From NCBI GenBank assembly GCA_013368325.1, contig JAACJK010000065.1:248001-312000 (forward strand): DNA of 64,000 bases, given 5' to 3'. A program made the translations under genes and the position numbers. The notes below the pieces were generated by a model, which was not told the origin of the DNA, did not search any database, and worked only from the letters and a program-made list of their open reading frames with translations. The first letter of the stretch is position 1. Each line of letters opens with the position of its first letter. Source of the DNA: Ephemerocybe angulata (taxonomy: Eukaryota > Basidiomycota > Agaricomycetes > Agaricales > Psathyrellaceae). Below are positions 48,204 to 58,678 of this stretch, in pieces.

Positions 48204-48959
48204 ATGTCTGACGAATCCTTCCCCAACGCTGAGAAGCTTCTCCAAGCTGCTTACGCTCAGTCGAATCCAGCTCCCGAGCTCCTGCGCCTCCTCAAGGCCA
48301 ACCCCACATATCCGGCCGTCGTCGATCTGCTCGTCCAGTACACCGAGGCCGCAGAGGAGAAGCCATCGCGCGCGGAAGCTCTAGCAGGCGCGCTCGTGCG
48401 CGTCCGCGATGCCTCCGATGCCCCCGTCATCGCCGACAACACCCTCACCCACTACTTCAGTCGCCAGCTGGCCGACCTCCACACCCGGGGGCTCGACGGC
48501 GACGACGACGACTTCAGCGCATCCAACACGTATCTCATCAACTCCCTCCTCTCTGGTCTCTCGTTCAAGTACGGGTTGACCTCGAGCCCGGACCAGTATG
48601 GCGCCATACAGAGTGGGCTGGACGTCAAGACCAGGACCCCGCTTTCACAGGTCCTTCTGATTGGCGCAGTCATCCAGCTCTTGGTTGCAGGATCCATCAT
48701 CGTTCCGCAAGGGACGTCCTACTGGTCGGGTGCGGAGGAGATTGCTACCAAGTTGAAGGCGCAGAAACAGAATGGTGTCATCAGGGATAAGGATGTTGGA
48801 GCGGTTCTCGATGTATGTGCATTCCGTACTCCACGCGAATGGGCTTCGCTGACGTTCTGTTACCGTCAACAGCTTGCTATTGCGCATGCCGAGTCTGGAT
48901 TTAAAACTGAGAACGATGTTTCTAATGTTTGGGACACAGTCTTCCCGCCCTCGTCGTAG
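48204..48959 (+). CDS. Conserved-looking hypothetical protein, 231 aa
   Basis: Two exons, 48204-48812 and 48873-48959, joined over a 60-nt GTATGT...CAACAG intron. The intron length is a multiple of three, so the frame also reads through. The start MSDESFPNAEKLLQAAYAQ has no signal peptide. The protein is mainly helical in appearance, with an acidic stretch (GLDGDDDDFSAS) near residue 100 and one moderately hydrophobic segment (VLLIGAVIQLLVAGSIIV) near residue 150-167. It ends NVWDTVFPPSS. Codon use is the GC-ending style of well-expressed genes here. I do not recognise the family. Confidence 0.75.
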   Translation: MSDESFPNAEKLLQAAYAQSNPAPELLRLLKANPTYPAVVDLLVQYTEAAEEKPSRAEALAGALVRVRDASDAPVIADNTLTHYFSRQLADLHTRGLDGDDDDFSASNTYLINSLLSGLSFKYGLTSSPDQYGAIQSGLDVKTRTPLSQVLLIGAVIQLLVAGSIIVPQGTSYWSGAEEIATKLKAQKQNGVIRDKDVGAVLDVCAFRTPREWASLTFCYRQQLAIAHAESGFKTENDVSNVWDTVFPPSS

Positions 48960-49204
48960 ATTAGCATCTCCACCTGCATAGCCCAAACAAATTGAACCTG
49001 TACTAAGAGCTCCGAACATTCGGGTGGTAGCCCAGTGTAAGAATCCCCGGGCCTTTGGGCGCTGCAGGTTGGAAATGAATTTACGGGCGGCTGGTTGGCT
49101 TGGAATCGCCGCCCAAGAGATCTACAAGTGATCTGGAGTATGTGTACATTGCGGACCATCAATTATCACATTCAATGTGGGGACTTAGCGCTTAGCCACG
49201 GCAT

Positions 49205-49558
49205 GTGCCATACGCCGGACTTCACGGTATTAGGTTGAGTCGAGTGCGACCTGAGGAAGGCCACTATATCAACATCGCGTCCATACCATATCTTTTGCTA
49301 TGCCACTCGAGATCACAATCAGACATTTTGGAAGCCTTGGCGCGGCGATGTATCTTTGACGATATCTATTATCTTGCACAGACTCTCATTCTCCCTGGAG
49401 ACTTCGAGACTGAGTTCGTTGAATGGGCTTATGATGATATCAGCTGGCCATGCGACTTCTTTGAAATGACAGATCCTTCCGGAGTCCGCGTATCAAACGC
49501 AGATCCTGGGATCCTGAGGTCGACTGAGGTCGACCGTCGTGGCCACTACCATAATTGA
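49205..49558 (+). CDS. Hypothetical ORF, 117 aa
   Basis: A single frame with a protein-like segment (ILEALARRCIFDDIYYLAQT, then FETEFVEWAYDDISWPCDFF) and no intron, domain or known relative. It could be a small gene, a remnant of a larger one, or chance. Nothing else is seen in 48960-49785. Confidence 0.25.
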   Translation: MPYAGLHGIRLSRVRPEEGHYINIASIPYLLLCHSRSQSDILEALARRCIFDDIYYLAQTLILPGDFETEFVEWAYDDISWPCDFFEMTDPSGVRVSNADPGILRSTEVDRRGHYHN

Positions 49559-49785
49559 CGGAAGTTATACCGAAGCTATTGCATCCTGGCTGATCACTAT
49601 GCAAGTTATTCAATGCCAGCTTCCTGTGCGCATCGCGCATGCACAGGGTATTGCGAAGATATCCGTAACTTTCACACCACCCATGCGAAGGCGCGGCGAC
49701 CATAATTAACGGTTGGAATGCGGTTTCATAAAAAGAGTGAGGAACTACGCTAGTTTTACGAAGTAATCTAAGCCCTTTTGATCTA

Positions 49786-50606
49786 CTACTTCTGCGCCTT
49801 GACCTGGAAGTGGTCGTTGTATCCTTTGCCCGGCGTCCTCGACTGATCGTGCGCAACGACACCGCGGAAGACGTGGTTGCCTTTCTTGTCCTCCTGCGTA
49901 ATGACGCGAACGGGGGAAGTCGTCCCAGGGGCAGCCTTGTTTGGCATGGGCCACTCGCGGCCGGGTTTCTGGTGCGGCTTGCCACCTTTGACCACGTCGG
50001 CCATGCCCTTGTTGAGAGGCTTGAGGTTACCTGGCTTTGGGACTTCGTGGGGACGGTTATAGAAAGGCTGTAGATAACGCATCAGAGGGGAAGCTCATGT
50101 GGTGTTGACGAATGATGCTATACCTTGATCGGCGACTTCTTCTGCTGGGTTTTGCTGAGACCCTTCAGTCGTTGAGCCTCCACATGGCCCTTGAAGACCT
50201 CCTTGCGGACTTCCTTTCCGCTGTAAGTGTCTGCGAGCATCTCATGTTAGAGTGTGATGGAATGCGACGAGGGGGACAACGCACGAGCTGGCTTTCCGCC
50301 TCCAGCGGGGACATGGAATTTGGAGTTGCGAGCAGGCATGTTGGTCGTAGCTTTGTGTGCCTTAGCGGCTCCCGCAAAGCTAGCCTTCTTTTGTGCCTTT
50401 GCCGCCTGCTTGGCAGGTCTGGCAGCAGCAATGGCCGCCTTCTTCGTCTTGCTGGTACGGCGTCTGTAGATCATGGCATCGTAGGCATCGTCGGCGAGGT
50501 CCGAGCGAGCGATAATTTCGCCGCTGGTGGAGTCGACGGGGATGACGAGCCCCGAGGTGAGGGTGGCGGCAAGGAGAGTGATAGAAGAGATGATGGTGAA
50601 ACGCAT
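49786..50606 (-). CDS. Small secreted Lys/Ala-rich basic protein
   Basis: Exons 50606-50285, 50230-50124 and 50067-49786 sum to 236 residues. Residues 1-20 (MRFTIISSITLLAATLTSG) form a typical signal peptide. A short acidic pro-like segment (RSDLADDAYDAMIYRRR) follows, then a strongly basic repeat-like part (KTKKAAIAAARPAKQAAKAQ), a KEVRKEVFKGHVEAQRLKG segment, and a C-terminal part with HDQSRTPGKGYNDHFQVKAQK. There are no Cys pairs. I know no function. The RR at the end of the acidic segment might be a Kex2-like site (inference). Confidence 0.75.
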
Positions 50607-52257
50607 CTATAAAGGTAGGGGTGTGGTCAAGATGGGCAGCGAGTACGACGACGAAGGACGGCACTCACGATGGCTATGGGGGGCGTAGACCGTTAAAGCA
50701 AATTGAGCACCAGCTGTATTGGGCGTAACGGCTGTCAGGCATGCTGGAGTGCAGCGAGAAGGTGAGCCACTCACGCTAAGAATTTGTGGGGGGAAGACCA
50801 GCTTGAAGAATAGCAGGACGCTGCGAGCCGTCTTAAATACTCAAATGAATTTTCCACGACCTCCATAGTCTATGCACCCTTTCAGGGTAAGCTTGGCTGA
50901 CAGGTTCTATGCAGTGTTCGCTGGAATCTACAGATGTTCAGTTAGCTTGTGCTATTGGTTTTTAGCACACAATGACATGGGCCATCAATCATTCAATGCG
51001 AGAAGCCCGGTCCTGCCCGGTCTTTACTTTGAATGTATGTAGCATCGCCATCCTAGCGCCCAGTTTAAAGTGATACGAATCATAGGAGAAGCCGGGAGAA
51101 GCGCTAAGATTGCTACGGGAGTTCGTCCCGTCCGCTTCACCAGAGTCACTGAAGGTGAAACTAGTGGCGCTCTGGCCGCATTCGCCGAGCTAAGGGTTTA
51201 AATCAGTATTGACGGCAGTTGGCAGATCAGCATTGCAGCTCCAGCCCAAGAGTTTGCTTGACCAGCCGACCAGAGATTGTTCCCACTCGGAAGTCGAGGT
51301 CAGACCATAGACCAAAAAATCGGCGAAGATCCCCGGCTCCTCTGATATCCTCAATCCTCACCACCAGGTGCTCAACTTGGTCGGCGTCGGTTGACCGAGC
51401 GGTGCCCATGATTAAAAGGCCGTTGACAACGTTGCGATCCTCGCACTTGCGTGAGTCCGTGTGTGTGTGTGTCCTCCCAGCTGTCAGGCCTGTCAGGTAT
51501 ATGGTATAAGCAACCGGCACTTTGATATCGGCGAGATATTGGAGTGAAGAAGCATGGCTTCTAGGGAGCTATAGATAAGGAGCCGTCTCCTTTGGAGGCA
51601 AAGCTGGAGCTTGAGATTGTTAGCGTGCCGGGTGCACGTATGGTACCGCGCGGAAGATGCGCCTGGACAGTCTCAGAGATCCCCAGAGATAGTAGGTCTT
51701 GCCGCGTGCAGTAACTTGAAAGGACTTCCATGTCGCCGTTTGTGGAAGTTGGCTGTTGGATTTCCGATTCTTAGAAGTTGAAGTTAACTTTGTTCGTGTT
51801 GAGCTTGGTGATGGCGAAGCAATGGCAATGCGGTCAGATGCTAGCAAGTGCAAACCGCGCAGTTCGGATTCCGGTGAGCGGGCCCGCCAAGACACCGCTC
51901 ACCGGTTACAGTGGATCTCAAATAGACGCCGCAGACCTCTCAGGGCGCTTAACTCCAATGACTACCGGCGTGTTCCATTTATACCGGCGATAGTCATACA
52001 CTGATTGAAGGGGCACAAGCCAAAAGTAGAAGTAACATAACAGGGGCCCTAGAGCGAAATTTATCTTGTGATAAGCAGCCAACAAGCAGCCCAAAGAGAA
52101 GAGTACAGATCTTCACCAAGTAAACGCCTCATCAACGAGCACCACCCCCTCCTCACCATCGCGCCATACTCTCCAACCCCCCACCTCACAACATCTACTC
52201 CCCTCATTCCGCTACTCTCCTGCGGGAGGTACGGTATATTATCGCGTGAGACAAAGT
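50607..52257. other. Intergenic, nothing recognised
   Basis: A (GT)n run lies near 51457-51470. The rest has only short chance frames. Confidence 0.4.
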
Positions 52258-53406
52258 AAGCCGTATGGACTTCTTCAAACTGCGATCTTATCGCATCCGT
52301 ACCACCGGAGGGGCGAATCACCGGAAGGCTAAGCGCTCGTGCCAAGGCTTTGAATCGTGACCATGCCAAAAACTACGGAGATAAACTCCAAATCGCCACT
52401 ATTTCCCCGACGACGACAACCATCATTGGCGCACGATCACCCCATTCCTCGAGGTTGGAGGACGACAGCCGGAAATGCAGTTTGGGAGAGGCAGCTGGCT
52501 CAGGAACATGGCGGCCGCATCTTAGGATTGAGCAAGGTATTCCCGGCCCTCCATATATTCGCCTGGTTCTTCCTGAAGACTATGAGGGTATTTTTGCTAC
52601 CGCGAGGGGCTCTTCCCGCCATCATCCTGCTTTCCGGTATTGGCAAAGTAGAAAAAGAGGTGAGTTGCCGCGCATTTCAGCATGATTGTTCATGCTGAGT
52701 CTGATAGCTGCTTGCTACCTCCTACTAGTATAGGGAAGTGTACTCCCAGCAGCAAAGGAAAAGCAACTCCGAAATGTTTTCGGGTTCTTTTTCAAATATG
52801 CGATGCTGCTTAAATGCCGGATAACTGTCGCATCGACCCCTCCCAAGACAAGGTCTTCGCAGCAGCTTTTCCTCAGAGCCAGAATACTGTGTCTGGTGGG
52901 AGATTGGGGGCTATCCCGACTATTAATACGCTTCTCACACTCACTCAAGAAATAGGCGCCCGCCGTAATACCAGGGGTTAAAACGCTATACTCATACTTA
53001 ATCTCCGTACTAGTGTGCACAAAAGGAATGGCTGGAAGCTTCAACTCGTGAGACATTCGCAAACTTCTCAGATAGATCGAAGAGGGTCAGACAGGCGGTA
53101 GACGTTTCGTGGTACCTGCTTTCTGTGATGGTGGAGCCTAAAAACCAGGGCCGCGGATTCATGTCGATGACGATAGACGAGGCCCTCGCATATTCCCCGA
53201 ACGATACCTTCGGTCTGGTGACTACTGTGGAGAAGGCTAGAGACCAGTGCATGCGCTTTGGGTTTGAAGTCGTATCGTCCTTTCCGGGGGGAAAAGGGAG
53301 GGTTGCGTGTGATGGGTTGCCGCCGGCGCCTGGCGTTCAATGTTACTACGTAATGGTTAAAGTGAGTGCAGTTTCGTTGAGTTCTCAATCATTCATACTA
53401 ATGTAA
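52258..53406 (+). CDS. GNAT-family N-acetyltransferase (boundaries uncertain)
   Basis: The last clear exon, 53015-53361, encodes WLEASTRETFANFSDRSKRV, then SWYLLSVMVEPKNQGRGFMS, the acetyl-CoA-binding GNAT motif A (V-x-P-x-x-Q-G-R-G). It ends with EKARDQCMRFGFEVVSS, the motif B equivalent. An upstream exon to about 52660 encodes ALHIFAWFFLKTMRVFLLPR and ends at a GTGAGT donor. I could not chain the exons between 52660 and 53015 convincingly: several acceptors lead to stops. The gene may be degraded or may use introns I misjudged. The start is a guess at the left edge of the consistent frame. Substrate unknown. Confidence 0.5.
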
Positions 53407-53953
53407 AAGGTCTCACCAGTGGGCTCCTGCTTCGACTCTTATATAACTTATTTGGCTAGCTGGCTACTTCGTTCGTGTCTCCTTCGCTGGGCTTCTGTAC
53501 CTCTCCATATTGCTTCTAAACCCACCTGCATTGCACCAGACTTCTTCTTTGCTCCCAGAATTCCATATCTTCACTCTCTCAGAGACCCCTCTCTCTCGAG
53601 TAAAGATCGTGGATCCAAAGGCCATTGCGATTTAGCGTTGATGAAGGTTGAGTGAAGAGAGGGTCTATTCAGAGCCATCCTCACACAACCCGCTCCAAGC
53701 GGCCGACACCAGCCCCCGCACACCTCGCCCGGCTTTCTGGCCTGTCCCTCCACCCGTCTGTTCCCGTCTGTCAAGATTGTGAAAGCCTTCTCAGCTTCGA
53801 ACGATGGCAGGCTCTGGACCCCGTTTGTTGCGGGGTACGCCTCGACCGAGGACCAATCGCACGATCGCCCAAAAGTCCCAAATAAGCCACCCCATTTCCA
53901 TTTCCAGCCTCCTCCTATCCATTCTCAAGTAATCGCCAAATAACGTCCCGGCC

Positions 53954-53961
53954 TATATAAA
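53954..53961 (+). promoter_or_regulatory. TATA box of the PX-GH18 gene
   Basis: TATATAAA stands 112 bp upstream of the ATG at 54073 and is followed by a long CT-rich tract, the usual core-promoter layout of highly expressed fungal genes. It supports 54073 as the true start and hence the absence of an upstream signal-peptide exon. Confidence 0.6.
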
Positions 53962-54072
53962 CCTCCGCTCCCTCCCCAACCTCTCTTCCTTCCTTCGTCC
54001 CCAACTTCCCAGTCTTTCTCACTTCCACGCAAACTTCCCCGCCTTTATCGTTCTCGCCAAAGCTTCCTGCCA

Positions 54073-56474
54073 ATGAATTACAATGTCAAACTCGAGCTCG
54101 CATCTCTCGCCACGCGTGGGGGCGGCGGTGGGCATCGCAGCGGCGTCGTGCTGAAGGAAGCCTCCGTCGTAGGGCACACGACGAGCTCCGTGCCCCGCCC
54201 GCACGTCCTCTACGTCGTTCGCCTCGTCTACACCGACGGCTCCACCGCCATCGTCGCAAAGCGATTCTCCGAGGTTCGCACCACTCACTCTAAAATGTAT
54301 GCGCATTCTAACGCTCCGCCAGTTTCTAACCCTCCACGCCGCCTTGCGCGACGAAGGCGCCAGCAGCTCCAACTCTGCCTCCAAGGGTCAAAACGCTGTA
54401 GACGACTCCGCCGCCCTCCCCTTCCCACCCCGCCGTGCCCTGCTCCTCTCCATGGTACCCCACGCCTGGCTCGACGACTCCGTGCTGGACGAGCGCAAGT
54501 CGGGGCTAAACGAGTTCCTCTGCGTCCTCCTCAACACCGAAAAAACGCGCGCGCACCCGCGCTTGGCTAGCTTCTTCCGTGCGCCCGCCTATACTGAACT
54601 GGCGCTCGAGAGCCTCGGCGAGGGTCTCGCACAGCTTAGTCTCGCGCGAAGGGTAAAATCTCTCCGGGCGGGATGCGCAGAGCGAGATGAAGACGACTCG
54701 CGTCCCCCTCAGCGTGGCCTCATCGCGGCGTCGTACTACCCGTCTTGGGTAACCTGGTCCCTTCCTGTCGAGAGCGTCGACTGGTCCAGGTTTGACATCG
54801 TCTTTTATGGTACGCAGTTTCGTGCATGTATATGGTGGTTAGGCGAGTCTGATGTCGGACTTTTGTGTGCTAGCGTTCGTAATCCCGAACCAGCGCGGAG
54901 GTCTGGATTGGCCGGACAACGGTGAGAGGACGCTTCAGAGGCTCGTTAATGCCGGAGCGCGAAAGCGTGCAGGAACCAAGGTCGTGCTGTCTGTCGGTAT
55001 GTGGCCCGATTTACTGTGAACGGAACGTATCCTGAGGCTTCTGGGGACTATAGGAGGGTGGGGTGGAAGTCGGTGGTTCTCTGAGGTTGTGGGTAATCCA
55101 GTGGGGAGAGCATCGTTCATTAACAATCTCGCCAAGGCTGTTGAGTCTTTGGGATTGGATGGTAGGTTTTTTCCGTGCTATTCGTTTTTTGTTCGTTTTT
55201 CTGACCAGGCCTACAGGCGTTGATATCGATTGGGTAAGCTGCCAGAGTCCCCGTTGGAGCGATGCTGATATTCTCGATAGGAGTACCCCAACTCGTCAGG
55301 AGCCGGAAACCCGCATTCCCCGGGCGATTCGGATAACCTCCTCCAATTTATGAAGGCACTGCGTTCCAGGCTGGGTGAGTTTCATCGTTTACGAATACGC
55401 GACGAGAGCACTTACGCTCCATTCGAGGCAACGACAAGATCATCTCCGCTGCTGTGTCCCACCTTCCGTGGCTTGGTGCGAACGGTAAACCTCTGACGAA
55501 TGTTTCAGAGTTCGCGAAGTGTATGACCTATGTGAACATTATGTCAGTACCACGAGCAGGCCTGGCCGTTTACCTCGTACTGAAGTGAGCACAGGAATTA
55601 CGATGTTTGGCCGGCGTCTGCGAATCCAGGGCCGAACGCCCCTCTAGGTGAGTGCCTTCCTTCGAGGAACTGTCTCTGAGCAATATGTTGACCCAAGTAG
55701 GGGATCTCTGCAACACGAGTGCTCAGCCTCAGGCTAACGCGAAGGCCGCGTTTGCGCAGTGGACTAAGGCGGGTATGCCGGCGTCGAAGCTATTGATGGG
55801 TCTTGCGACCTATGGGTATGTCTCGAAGAGCTCTAAGACGAAGCTTTCTGGGAGCTCTATGCCCCCAGGTTTGGCGGCTGGGTCTCATCCTCGGCCTCAT
55901 GGCCCTTTATGCGGTGCGTATTAATCTTGGGTGGGGCGTTGTGTTCCACTGACGGCCCCTGAAGAGCCTACGGTCATGGACGATACTGCCCCTGCGGGTG
56001 ACCTGAGCTCTATGTGGGGCCAGCAAATTGCCTTCAATCAGCTTGTTAGGATGGGGGCATTGGTGAAAAGGGGTGATGGGACTTACGGAGGGGCAAATGG
56101 GTATACTATGGGTACGTTGGTCTTTCCTCAGCTGTTGAGATCTCATCCTGACACCGCCCAATAACAGACTGGGATGATTGCAGCGATACTCCGGTGAGTA
56201 CCGAAGCACACTGTCTATGGTTGTATGTATAGCTGACAATCATGGGGCAGTTCATTTGGAATAAGCAGCGCCAGACGGTTGTCAGTTATGATGATACGTA
56301 TAGCATTGGGAGTAAGGCTAAGTATGCGAGGGATGTGGGGATGGCGGGGTGCTTTACTTGGTCGTTAGACCAGGTACGAGGGTTTCTTTCATTTTTGGGT
56401 GGTATGCTGATTCTGTACTGTAGGATGATGGACTCACGCTGCATGAGGCTGCTAGAGCTGCGATGGGGAAGTAG
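54073..56474 (+). CDS. PX domain-GH18 chitinase fusion protein
   Basis: Thirteen exons (54073-54273, 54323-54809, 54874-54996, 55054-55161, 55217-55233, 55281-55374, 55428-55542, 55595-55647, 55701-55913, 55965-56111, 56168-56193, 56251-56373, 56424-56474) total 1758 nt, 585 residues. Residues about 36-155 form a PX domain: VLYVVRLVYTDGS, KRFSEFLTLHAAL, the Pro-rich FPPRR turn and DERKSGLNEFL. From residue 199 (GLIAASYYPSWVTW) a GH18 barrel follows: VLSVGGWGG, LDGVDIDWEYP with catalytic Glu313, NIMNYDVW, LATYGYVS, GCFTWSLDQ. Both domains sit in one uninterrupted exon (54323-54809), so the join is not a gene-calling artefact. No signal peptide is present, so the enzyme probably stays inside the cell and binds phosphoinositide membranes (inference). 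The catalytic DIDW is on a 17-nt exon. Confidence 0.88.
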
Positions 56475-57399
56475 GTTGGGGCGGGTGATGGCGGGAGAGT
56501 GTCGGAGGGAGTCCTCGGTCCGACGCTGGCTGGGCTTGGGGCGTTATGTAATCCGTTCTCGCGGTAATTTGTCGGCGCGTCGCGTCGCGTTCTGTCTGGT
56601 CAATTCAAGCTTCATTGTTCTGAGCACTGACATCACTGGGCTCATGTGTTAGGGAACCAGAGGTCTCTCCTCCAAGTTTCGGTTTTTCTGTATTTTCAAG
56701 CGTTTCATTGAAGAGCAAGCATACCACCAATCTACAGGAGGCACCTGGAGAGTCTACCGGACGGAGTCTATCCTACTTTATTAGGTGCAAGTTCAGATTA
56801 TATGAGGGATACCGAACCTAAACAGGAAGTATGGCTTGCAGCACGGACGTGGATGAGATGCGGCGACGCTTTGACAGGGCGCGGATCGACGCTCGGCGGT
56901 TTCTGTGGCGTTTTGCAGTTGGCCGCAACTGCCAGACTGCTCTTTTGGTTGACCATCTGCGCTTCTACATTTTCCGGATGACTGACTCCTGCTCTATTGT
57001 GCGAATTCGTCTCAGACGAATGTACCTGGCAGGCAGAAGAATCGTGGTATTCGCTTGCCTTTTCGCCGCATAGACAAGGTTCGTCTCGATGACGTAGATG
57101 AGCTAGATGATGGGATTTACTGGGTGCTTTGAGCGGTGCAGGGGACTTGCATCTTATAGGGGTTTCTTGAGGAGGATTTCCAGGACGAGTGCTTGCTTGA
57201 GCATGTGCAGCTGGTGAGTGAATCGCCCTTCTGCGAAGCTGGGGCTGACACTGGTGCGATGCAGCCAAGATCATTAGTAGCCAGGGGCGGAGTAGGAGAA
57301 CTCTTCCGAGCATGTATCATTGCATGCCGTTTGACGGGTTTGAGCTTGGTTTGAGCAGCTTGCCGCGGCAGGGTCTGGAAGGGAGTACAGTCATTTCTG
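56475..57399. other. Intergenic between chitinase and its decayed copy
   Basis: This holds the 3' end of the PX-GH18 gene. The rest shows no gene; part of it may be an older, unrecognisable portion of the decayed chitinase that follows. Confidence 0.35.
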
Positions 57400-58225
57400 G
57401 GTCAGTGTCTCCCATGGTGGCCCCAACTAATCGGGGATCTCTGTGGTGCGAACACGCATGCCTGAAGGGATTGGGATGGATGCATACAATTCGCATATGG
57501 GGGCTTTGGGAGGCGAGTAGGTCGGTCGGTTGGCTTCGAAGATGCTGCTTAACCGGTTCTCGATGCATGTAATGTTTCTAGGAGCAATGGATCAAAGAGC
57601 TCTGAGAGTTGTGGACATACCGTCTTTGACTTTCGGGCTCGGGCGGTGTTTTGCAGTGCGTTCATTTCGATTTTTGGACGGTGTCTGTGATAGGAAAAAT
57701 CGTGCCACTGGCGAACGCCGGGCTGGCGATGGAAGGACAAGGCATTATCACCCCGCTCCATATGTGGGACCTGCAAATCATCTTTCATCAGTGTGCTAGA
57801 TCGGGTTCTGGGGAAGAAGGGCGATAGTACACACCTACGACGTACATCGGATGGATGTGCGATGGTGTGTTCGTCTTTCCGGAACTGCAGTGCTTCCTGG
57901 TTTATTCCTATGACGATTGGAGTGATACCCCGGTGGGCACGCAGACCCTACGTAGTCGTGCATGAAGCTCACTGATGTCTTCGACATAGCTCATCCGCGA
58001 CGGTGATATTTAATCTCGTCGACTTGAAGGCTAGGGCCATGAAGGAGGGTAGAATCCGTCGTTGGGCGGGTGCTTCACCCTGCTTCACCTGGCTGATAGA
58101 TAAGGTATGTACTGATAGGGTCCCCATCCAGGGTAGTAACGACATGTTAACTGATCCATTTCTCGACTGTAGTAGGATGATGGTCTGACACTGTACGAGG
58201 CAGCTACAGCCGGTTTGGGACTTGC
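57400..58225 (+). pseudogene. Decayed GH18 chitinase, C-terminal remnant
   Basis: Pieces of the GH18 C-terminus appear in order in shifting frames: a GDLCNT-like stretch near 57433 (ggggatctctg shared with the intact gene), LHMWDLQIIFHQ near 57755 (for SMWGQQIAFNQ), KKGDSTHLRRTSDGCAM near 57815 (for KRGDGTYGGANGYTM), a weaker stretch near 57880, GASPCFTWLIDK near 58070 (for GMAGCFTWSLDQ), then an intron-like GTATGT...GTAG and DDGLTLYEAATAG near 58175. Frameshifts and stops separate them, so this cannot encode a chitinase. It shares the intron before DDG with both intact copies, so it arose by DNA duplication and not by retroposition. Confidence 0.75.
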
Positions 58226-58678
58226 GATTTGCGAAGTCCTCGGTCGTCGGAGAACCCAGGTGCGAAACAATTCAGTAGAGAACCGCAGCTGGCCCCGTAG
58301 GATGGACTTCATCAATATGAGCCCAAGCTTGAGGCTCTCTGTCGGGAAGGTGAGTGGTCAGAGACAAAGGCTGTTCGGCTCCCTGCCAGACAAGCACTCT
58401 TCTGGGACGGACGGGAGCGGTCCGGGGTTAGGCGCTCTGATGCCAACAATCGCGCCAAGAGGAAGTTGAACTGAAGAGGCGACCCGTTCGGGTTAGATAT
58501 CGGTTTGCCACCATTCCTCATATTTCTTTTCCTTCCGGGCTGTCGCTGGACGTGTTTTTTCCTCTTCTGCAGCTCCTACACTTGTGTGAGTCCAAGTAAC
58601 TCTGTCTTTTGAACTGTGTTCCGTTCCTGACTTGGCATGCATACTAGTGTCACGTTGACAAAACCTTCTTCTCCATGC

